Shown in pieces: positions 58,590 to 64,000 of a stretch of 64,000 bases of DNA. The notes beneath the pieces were generated by a model that saw nothing but the letters and a program-made list of their open reading frames with translations, did not search any database and was not told the DNA's origin. Position 1 is the first letter of the stretch, and every line of letters begins with the position of its first letter. This DNA is from Gemmatimonas groenlandica (GTDB taxonomy: Bacteria > Gemmatimonadota > Gemmatimonadetes > Gemmatimonadales > Gemmatimonadaceae). Both the position numbers and the translations under genes were made by a program. The stretch is from NCBI RefSeq assembly GCF_013004105.1, contig NZ_CP053085.1, positions 3,410,001-3,474,000 of the forward strand. The letters run 5' to 3'.

Positions 58590-59369
58590 ATGCTGACGCG
58601 ACGGGTGATCGTGTGCCTCGATGTGAAGGGCGCGCGCGTAGTGAAAGGCGTACAGTTCGAAGGACTGCGCGATGTGGGCGATCCGGTCGCCCTGTCGGAG
58701 CGTTACGAACGCGAAGGCGCCGACGAGATCACGTTCCTCGATATCTCGGCCAGCGCCGAAGAGCGCGCCACGTTGCTCGATGTGGCGCGTCGTACCGCCG
58801 AACGGCTATTCATTCCGCTCACCATCGGCGGCGGCGTACGCACGTCGGACGACGTGGCGCGGGCGTTGCGAGCCGGCGCCGACAAGGTGTCGGTGAACTC
58901 GGCCATCGTGACGCGGCCGGAGCTGCTCACCGAGGCCGCCGATCGGTTCGGCGCGCAGTGCGTGGTGGCCAGCATCGACGCCAAGCGCGATGCCAACGGG
59001 GTGTATAAGGTGTGGGTGAAGGGCGGCCGTGAAGAGACGCCGCTCGAGGCGGTAGCGTGGGCGCAGGAGTGCGTGGCGCGCGGGGCCGGTGAGATCCTGC
59101 TGACCTCGATCGACCGCGACGGTGCACGGACGGGCTACGACTTGACCATCACGCGCGCCGTAGCCGACGCCGTGCACGTGCCGGTGATCGCTTCGGGCGG
59201 CGCCGGAGTTGCGCAGCATCTGGTGGATGGGATCGTGCAGGGCGGTGCCGATGCCGTGCTGGTGGCGGGCATCCTGCACGACGGCGTGACCACCGTACAG
59301 GCCCTCAAGCAGGTGATGCGCGAGGCGGGGCTGCCCGTGCGCGTGACCAGCAGCGGCGTGGCCGCATGA
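58590..59369 (+). CDS. hisF: Imidazole glycerol phosphate synthase, cyclase subunit
   Basis: The 259-residue TIM barrel shows VIVCLDVKGARVVKGVQFEGLRDVGDP, then ADEITFLDISAS, IPLTIGGGVRTSDDV, and the catalytic second Asp in LLTSIDRDGARTGYDL. It cyclises PRFAR with ammonia from HisH. It follows hisB by 4 bp, the only junction in the operon without overlap, and overlaps hisN by 4 bp. Confidence 0.97.
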   Translation: MLTRRVIVCLDVKGARVVKGVQFEGLRDVGDPVALSERYEREGADEITFLDISASAEERATLLDVARRTAERLFIPLTIGGGVRTSDDVARALRAGADKVSVNSAIVTRPELLTEAADRFGAQCVVASIDAKRDANGVYKVWVKGGREETPLEAVAWAQECVARGAGEILLTSIDRDGARTGYDLTITRAVADAVHVPVIASGGAGVAQHLVDGIVQGGADAVLVAGILHDGVTTVQALKQVMREAGLPVRVTSSGVAA

Positions 59370-60184
59370 CGCGCATCACGACGCATGCCGAAAGTCCTGC
59401 GGTGTTGCTGCAGGCGGCGGCCGAAGTGGCCGAGTACGCCGCCGCGATCGCGATGCAATGGTATCGCACCGACGTGAACGTCGAGATCAAAGGTGATGGA
59501 TCGCCGGTGACCATCGCCGATCGCGAAGCGGAACGCGCGGCGCGGGCGTGGCTGGCCCAGCGCTTTCCGCATGACGGCGTCTTCGGCGAGGAGCTCGACG
59601 ACGAGCGCGGCGATGCACCACGGCGCTGGATTCTCGATCCCATTGATGGGACGAAGGCCTTCGTGCGTGGCGTACCGCTGTGGGGCACGCTCGTGGCCTG
59701 CTGCGAGGGCGACACCGTGATCGCCGGCGCGGCCTGTTATCCCGCGGTGCAGGAAACAGTGGCGGCGGCGCTCGGCGAAGGCTGCTGGTGGAACGGAACG
59801 CGCGCCTCGGTTTCGCGCGTGGAGAGTCTGCACCGCGCGACCACACTGATCACGGATGATCGCTTTCTCGAGCGCCCACACCGACGCGCGAAATGGCACG
59901 CGCTATCGTCGGAGGCGGCCGTCGCGCGTACCTGGGGCGACTGCTACGGATATCTGCTCGTCGCCACGGGCCGCGCCGAAGCCATGATCGACGACATCGT
60001 CAATCCGTGGGACGCTGCCGCCATGTACCCGCTGATTACGGAAGCGGGCGGCCGCTTCACCGATTGGCGTGGTCGTGATACCGCGTTCGGTGGCGACGTG
60101 ATCGCCACGAACGCCGCGCTTGGCGACACTATCCGACCGTTTCTGGTCGAGCCTCTTGATCCCGCTGCTGGAGCATCCGTATGA
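59366..60184 (+). CDS. hisN: Histidinol-phosphatase, inositol-monophosphatase type
   Basis: The 272-residue Mg-dependent phosphatase shows GDGSPVTIADREAERAAR, EELDDERG (metal Glu), ILDPIDGTKAFVRGVPLWGTLVA (DPIDGT signature) and the C-terminal VNPWDAAAMYPLITEAGG. The family covers inositol phosphatases, CysQ and HisN; the operon position and the absence of a HisB phosphatase domain identify it as HisN, as in Corynebacterium and Actinobacteria. Both ends overlap neighbours by 4 bp. Confidence 0.92.
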   Translation: MTRITTHAESPAVLLQAAAEVAEYAAAIAMQWYRTDVNVEIKGDGSPVTIADREAERAARAWLAQRFPHDGVFGEELDDERGDAPRRWILDPIDGTKAFVRGVPLWGTLVACCEGDTVIAGAACYPAVQETVAAALGEGCWWNGTRASVSRVESLHRATTLITDDRFLERPHRRAKWHALSSEAAVARTWGDCYGYLLVATGRAEAMIDDIVNPWDAAAMYPLITEAGGRFTDWRGRDTAFGGDVIATNAALGDTIRPFLVEPLDPAAGASV

Positions 60185-60807
60185 GTGAACCCGTGCGCGC
60201 TGTCGCCTTCGATCTCGACCAGCTCGACTTCACGAAGAGCGGCGGTCTCGTGACCGTGGTCACGCAGGATGCGTCAACCGGTGCCGTGCTGATGGTGGCG
60301 CATGCGGATCGCGAGGCACTCGAGTACTCGCTGCGCACGGGTGAGATGCACTACCGTTCGCGCTCGCGTGGCTTGTGGCACAAGGGCGGCACGAGCGGCA
60401 ACGTGCAGCGCGTGGTATCACTCACCGCCGACTGCGACGCCGACGCCGTGCTGGCTCGTGTCGCTCCGGCCGGTCCGGCTTGCCACAACGGAACGACCTC
60501 GTGCTTTCGCGAAGAGGCGCTGCAGGCCGACGTGTTCGCGACGCTCGACGCCACCATCACGACGCGCATGCAGACGACGGACGGCACGTCCACAAGCTAC
60601 ACGCAGCGACTGCTCGGGGATCGCAACCTTCGCTTGAAGAAACTCGGCGAAGAAGCGGTCGAGTTGGCGACGGCCTGCGTCGACGGCGACATCGAGCGAG
60701 CCACGGAAGAAACGGCGGACCTGCTGTATCACGCCCTCGTGGCGCTGCGAGCCGTGGGTGGTTCGCTCGACGGTGTGCGCGCCGTCCTCTCATCCCGGGC
60801 AAAGTAG
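60181..60807 (+). CDS. hisIE: Bifunctional phosphoribosyl-AMP cyclohydrolase / phosphoribosyl-ATP pyrophosphatase
   Basis: The 208-residue fusion has an N-terminal HisI domain (about 10-115) with VLMVAHADREALEYSLRTGEMHY, LWHKGGTSGN, DCDADAV and a Cys in ACHNG. A C-terminal HisE domain (about 120-208) shows SYTQRLLGDRNLRLKKLGEEAVELATAC and ETADLLYHALVALRA, whose acidic residues bind magnesium. It catalyses steps two and three of the pathway. As the last gene of the operon it overlaps hisN by 4 bp. Confidence 0.96.
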   Translation: MSEPVRAVAFDLDQLDFTKSGGLVTVVTQDASTGAVLMVAHADREALEYSLRTGEMHYRSRSRGLWHKGGTSGNVQRVVSLTADCDADAVLARVAPAGPACHNGTTSCFREEALQADVFATLDATITTRMQTTDGTSTSYTQRLLGDRNLRLKKLGEEAVELATACVDGDIERATEETADLLYHALVALRAVGGSLDGVRAVLSSRAK

Positions 60808-60891
60808 ACGGCACGGCGCATGCAATAGAGGCGGGTGCGGCGGCGGCGACCCACTCGGGGTGGCGCCGACCGCGTCCGTCTGGGAGATGCC

Positions 60892-61068
60892 GTGTTACGT
60901 TGGGCATTCGGGTTCCTGATCGCTGCTTTGATCGCCGCTGCATTTGGATTCAGCGGTATCGCCACGGCAACGTTCACCATTGCGAAGATCCTGGCTGTGG
61001 TCTTCACCGTGCTGTTCGTTATCACCCTGGTGATGGAATTGATCTCCGGACGGCGGTCCGCGCGCTGA
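60892..61068 (+). CDS. DUF1328-like small membrane protein
   Basis: The 58-residue protein has two membrane helices: RWAFGFLIAALIAAAFGFSG, then ATFTIAKILAVVFTVLFVIT. The Gly-Phe-Gly turn and AKIL segment match DUF1328/YtjA, whose members are 50-60 residues long. GTG 60892 is chosen as start because GGGAGA lies a few nt upstream and the longer frame adds a charged stretch absent from the family. Function is unknown. Confidence 0.8.
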   Translation: MLRWAFGFLIAALIAAAFGFSGIATATFTIAKILAVVFTVLFVITLVMELISGRRSAR

Positions 61069-61134
61069 CACCTTCGCGCCGGATTGTGTCGCAGGGCACG
61101 CTTGCCTGCGATTACCAGAATCTCGGAGCCATCA

Positions 61135-61914
61135 ATGCGCATCTCTACGAAGACGCTTCTGCTCCTGTCGCTCGCGACAGGGCTCACCGCCTGCAAAGGC
61201 GAGAATAACGCCGACAAGCAGGCGGTAGAAACGACCACAGCCGAGGGGAGTCTAGCCTCGGCGTCCGCCGATGCCGCCGAGAATCGCGGCGTGTCGATGG
61301 TCCGCATGATCAACGCACTGCCGAGCGCCAAGGATGCGTCGGTGAGCGCAGATGATCGCGCCATGTTCAGCGGCATCGGCTTCAAGACCGTGACGCCGTA
61401 TTCCGAGCTCAAGGACAACATCGCGAAGTTCCGTCTGCAGGCCGGCGACCGCGATACCACGATCGCGTCGAACAACGAGATCATGATGGACGGCTCGCGC
61501 TATTCGCTGGTGGCCCTGCCGGAAGGTAATGGCAGTGTGCGCCTGCGCGTGCTGAAGGATGAACTCGCCACCGATAGCACCAAGGCACGCCTGCGCGTGA
61601 TCCATGGCGTGAATGGCGTCGGCGAGATCGACGTGGTGATGGCCGGCATGACGGAGCCGTTCTTCGACAACGTGAATCTCACGTCGGAAGCGGGCTACAA
61701 GAACATCGATCCCGTGAAGACCACGGTGACGGTGAACGTCAACGGTAACGGCAAGCAGCTCCTGAAGCGTGAAATGGACTTCAAGGCTGGACATTCGTAT
61801 AGCGTCGTGCTCACGGGCACGACCGGGCAGCGCGTCGAAGCGATCGTGATCGATGATCAGGCGATCAGCAACGCCAAGATGATGATGCTGGATTCGCTCA
61901 AGAAGGCTCCTTGA
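61135..61914 (+). CDS. DUF4397-domain lipoprotein
   Basis: The 259-residue product has a lipoprotein signal (LLLLSLATGLTAC, Cys near 20). After a short linker it has a DUF4397-type immunoglobulin-like domain: VSMVRMINALPSAKDASVS, then RLQAGDRDTTI, RYSLVALPEGNGSVRLRVLKD and a repeated half starting LRVIHGVNGVGEIDVVMAG. Members are cell-surface proteins without a defined activity. It follows the DUF1328 gene by 66 bp. Confidence 0.85.
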   Translation: MRISTKTLLLLSLATGLTACKGENNADKQAVETTTAEGSLASASADAAENRGVSMVRMINALPSAKDASVSADDRAMFSGIGFKTVTPYSELKDNIAKFRLQAGDRDTTIASNNEIMMDGSRYSLVALPEGNGSVRLRVLKDELATDSTKARLRVIHGVNGVGEIDVVMAGMTEPFFDNVNLTSEAGYKNIDPVKTTVTVNVNGNGKQLLKREMDFKAGHSYSVVLTGTTGQRVEAIVIDDQAISNAKMMMLDSLKKAP

Positions 61915-61918
61915 TCTG

Positions 61919-62770
61919 ATGAGAACCGAACCGGACGACGGAGGGGTGCGCACCATGGCACGTGGAATGCTGGATTCGATGGAACGCAACGGATCGGATG
62001 ATCGCCGCCTGGGCCACGAGATTACTCGGCAGGGCAAGACCGATTACGTGAACGTCGGTGCCACGGAGCGCATCGCCTCCGCAGTCGCGGGTGGGTTTCT
62101 CACCATGTTCGGCTTACGCCGACGTGGCTCCGTGGGATACGGCATGGCGCTGTTGGGCGCCGAGATGCTGTACCGCGGGGCGTCAGGGCACTGCAAGACG
62201 TATTCGATGCTCGGAGTGAGTACGAAGGAACACGTCGAACCGGGTGTACCGGCCGATGTCGACCATGAGCGTTCGATCAGCGTACGTCAGAGCGTGTACG
62301 TGGAACGGCCGCGTGAGGAGTTGTTTGCCATGTGGCGCGACTTCTCCCGGCTGCCGACGTTCATGGATCATCTCGAGCGCGTCGATGTGCTCTCACCCAC
62401 GCATTCGCATTGGGTGGTGGCGGGACCGGCGGGCTCGAAGGTCGAGTGGGATGCCGAGATCGTCGACGAGCGCGAGAATGAGTGGATCGCGTGGCGCACG
62501 GTGGAGCCGGCGCAGGTGCCGAACAACGGCACGGTGATGTTCTGTGAGATGTCGGACGGCGGCACGGATGTCTTCGTGACACTCGAGGCGCAACCGCCTG
62601 CCGGACGCTTCGGCGATCTCGTGGCGCGGATGTTCGGTCGCGCACCCAATCGACAGGTTCGTCAGGCGCTCGAACGCTTCAAAGAAATGGCCGAAGGTCG
62701 GCTGACGCCCCAGCGCATGATGACGGACGCGACCATCCCGATACCGATGACGCCAGAGCAGACGCTATGA
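61919..62770 (+). CDS. SRPBCC (cyclase/dehydrase-like) protein with N-terminal DUF2892-like region
   Basis: The 283-residue protein has a Gly-rich N-terminal region (about 45-95) with NVGATERIASAVAGGFLTMFGLRRRG, then LLGAEMLYRGASGHC, as in DUF2892 membrane-associated segments. A Bet-v-1/START-type domain follows (about 120-265) with RQSVYVERPREELFAMWRDFSRLPTFMDHLERV and WIAWRTVEP. This fusion is common in bacterial genomes and may bind lipids or polyketides. It starts 4 bp after the lipoprotein gene and overlaps the next gene by 4 bp. Confidence 0.88.
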   Translation: MRTEPDDGGVRTMARGMLDSMERNGSDDRRLGHEITRQGKTDYVNVGATERIASAVAGGFLTMFGLRRRGSVGYGMALLGAEMLYRGASGHCKTYSMLGVSTKEHVEPGVPADVDHERSISVRQSVYVERPREELFAMWRDFSRLPTFMDHLERVDVLSPTHSHWVVAGPAGSKVEWDAEIVDERENEWIAWRTVEPAQVPNNGTVMFCEMSDGGTDVFVTLEAQPPAGRFGDLVARMFGRAPNRQVRQALERFKEMAEGRLTPQRMMTDATIPIPMTPEQTL

Positions 62771-63207
62771 CGTCGTCACCTCACGAGGAGCCCGAGCAGA
62801 AGACTCGGCCTTCGACGCCGCCGGCACAAGACGCCGACGTGATACGTGATGCCGACGGCTTGGTGGTCGACGAGTACTCCGACGACGATTTCGAGGACGG
62901 CGAGCACATGGATGCGCTGGACCAGGAGCGCGCACTACAGGGAACGAATGCGCTCGAAGACGTCGCAGACGACGGCGACGGAATCGACGAGATCAATCTC
63001 GCCGACGCCGTGAGGCAGGATGGCGCGGACGCTGAGATGCGCGTTGGTGCCGAATCACTATCGGCGGACGAACTCGAGGACGCGGCAATCGGCCACGAAC
63101 TCAGGGGAGCGGCCGGCGTGACCCGCGACGATGAAGTGCATGGCGAACGGATGTTCGACTCGCCCGACGGCAAGGGGCGCCAGACGCCGGAAGGCGAGCA
63201 GGACTGA
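62767..63207 (+). CDS. Acidic, probably disordered small protein
   Basis: The 146-residue protein is highly rich in Asp and Glu (YSDDDFEDGEHMDALDQE), with no membrane segment, no Cys and no recognisable domain. Its 4-bp overlap with the SRPBCC gene (ATGA) argues that it is genuinely translated. It could chaperone, bind metals or respond to stress, but the sequence offers no specific clue. A weak hairpin (CGCCCGT/ACGGGCG, 63233-63261) follows. Confidence 0.6.
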   Translation: MTSSPHEEPEQKTRPSTPPAQDADVIRDADGLVVDEYSDDDFEDGEHMDALDQERALQGTNALEDVADDGDGIDEINLADAVRQDGADAEMRVGAESLSADELEDAAIGHELRGAAGVTRDDEVHGERMFDSPDGKGRQTPEGEQD

Positions 63208-63290
63208 GGGCTGGACAGCAGATTGGTCGGGTCGCCCGTTGAAGCAGTGATACGACGGGCGTCCCCTGCCACCTTCTGCTGAGTGTTCCG

Positions 63291-64000
63291 ATGCGTCCTC
63301 ATCTCTCCGCGGCAGCACGACGCCGCGCGGCGTTGCTTCCCGTGTTGCCTCTGCTTCTTGCTGGTCGCCTCGCCTTTGCGCAGGGTGCGGAGCCGGTGGA
63401 CATGACCGCGATCTCCAAGATCCGCGCCGAAGCCTTTGAGCACTCGCAAGTCATGACCATGATGTCGTGGCTCACCGATGTGCATGGCCCCCGCCTTACG
63501 GGCTCGCCGATCACACGGCGCGCCGCCGACTACACCGTACAGCAGATGCAGTCGTGGGGCCTGAGTAACCCGCGTATTGAGCCGTGGGGCACCTTTGGCC
63601 GTGGCTGGGTGAACGAGAAGTTCTACGCCCAAGTCACGTCGCCCGTACCGTTTGCGGTGATCGGCTATCCGCAGGCCTGGACGCCGGGTACCAACGGTCT
63701 CGTGAAGAGTGCGATCGTGTACGTGCGCATCGATAGCGATGCCGATTTCGAGAAGTACCGCGGCAAGCTGGCCGGCAAGGTCGTGATGCTGGCTCCGATG
63801 CGCGAGGTGGCTCCCCGCTTCGAACCGTTGGCCGCGCGTCGCTCCGAGGCCGACCTCGCCAAGCTCGAAGCCGCACCCCTGCCGGCACCGGCCGCGATGG
63901 GTCCTCGCGCGTCCGCCCCGCGCACCGCCGCCGACAGCGCCGCGATGCGGCAACAGGAGGCGATGCGCGCCACGCAGGCCACGGCGGTGCGGCGCATGGC
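63291..64000 (+). CDS. M28 family peptidase with PA domain, 3'-truncated
   Basis: The open frame from ATG 63291 runs through the window edge; 236 residues are visible. A signal peptide (LLPVLPLLLAGRLAFAQ) is followed by FEHSQVMTMMSWLTDVHGPRLTGSPITRRAADYTVQQM, the usual start of secreted M28 aminopeptidases. A PA-domain segment then appears (VIGYPQAWTPGTNG, KYRGKLAGKVVMLAP). An Ala/Arg/Gln-rich insertion of about 40 residues begins near residue 185. The zinc-binding core lies beyond the window. It is a different subfamily from the 718-residue enzyme at 31217. Confidence 0.85.
   Translation, partial: MRPHLSAAARRRAALLPVLPLLLAGRLAFAQGAEPVDMTAISKIRAEAFEHSQVMTMMSWLTDVHGPRLTGSPITRRAADYTVQQMQSWGLSNPRIEPWGTFGRGWVNEKFYAQVTSPVPFAVIGYPQAWTPGTNGLVKSAIVYVRIDSDADFEKYRGKLAGKVVMLAPMREVAPRFEPLAARRSEADLAKLEAAPLPAPAAMGPRASAPRTAADSAAMRQQEAMRATQATAVRRM

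Noticed and set aside
63233-63261. CGCCCGT/ACGGGCG hairpin as a terminator after the acidic protein gene
   Set aside because: Only 7 bp with a 15-nt loop and no U-run, so too weak to annotate separately.
1-64000. tRNA, rRNA, CRISPR, insertion sequences or prophage genes
   Set aside because: Gaps between genes are mostly short or filled by the hairpins described; no cloverleaf, spacer array, transposase, integrase or phage protein was recognised.

Overview
The window looks like a chromosomal segment of a high-GC Gram-negative bacterium. Outer-membrane beta-barrels, lipoproteins, a TolC-type efflux protein, a proton-translocating transhydrogenase and several secreted M28 peptidases all point to a diderm envelope. 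The overall family mix suggests Gemmatimonadota, but this is an inference from gene content, since no rRNA or other decisive marker is present. I see no rRNA, tRNA, CRISPR array or recognisable insertion sequence.

Layout. 1-3.8 kb: a 5'-truncated sensor kinase, its sigma54-type response regulator, a stand-alone receiver protein and a MerR-like regulator. 3.9-8.7 kb: a serine-synthesis cluster (serA, a GlcD-type FAD dehydrogenase, serB-like, class V aminotransferase). 8.9-14.8 kb: an SDR enzyme, a plasmid-type replication initiator homologue, a C-terminal processing protease, a TolB-like lipoprotein, an SPFH protein and a small Cys-pair protein. 15.6-21.5 kb: an ECF sigma factor, a candidate anti-sigma protein and a Spy/CpxP-like protein run directly into a complete tripartite ABC exporter (permease, ATPase, adaptor, outer-membrane lipoprotein). 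21.6-26.1 kb: a lipoprotein, a MarR-YceI pair with a visible promoter/operator, a YhaM-like OB/HD protein, YggX and a GxxExxY protein. 26.2-29.1 kb: the three-gene pntB/pntA2/pntA1 transhydrogenase. 29.2-36.6 kb: hydrolase, MoeB-rhodanese, M28 peptidase, Smr protein, PafA-like phosphatase and PaiB. 36.6-42.5 kb: argDBC facing argR-argH across an ARG-box region, then a HAD phosphatase. 42.7-53.1 kb: beta-barrels, an FAD oxidoreductase, ispG, an alarmone-hydrolase-like HD protein, a free-methionine-sulfoxide reductase, a degenerate Wzc-like protein and a lipoprotein cupredoxin. 53.2-60.8 kb: a complete, tightly overlapping histidine operon (hisGDCHABFN-IE) behind a His-rich leader peptide and an attenuator. 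60.9-64 kb: small membrane and lipoprotein genes and the start of another M28 peptidase.

The clearest regulatory discovery is the histidine attenuator. A 25-residue leader peptide carries seven His codons. A strong terminator follows it, and an 11-bp alternative pairing would disrupt that terminator.

The most unusual non-coding signal is a set of seven long imperfect inverted repeats just after stop codons (3.1, 8.8, 25.6, 38.7, 42.6, 48.7 and 50.0 kb). They have at least five unrelated arm sequences, and at several loci the arm mismatches become G-U pairs only in the transcript of the preceding gene. Other points of interest are a terminator that swallows the start codon of the next gene (12.35 kb), a kinase-dead-looking Wzc homologue, a chromosomal RepA-like gene, and a HisB lacking part of its usual metal-binding motif.
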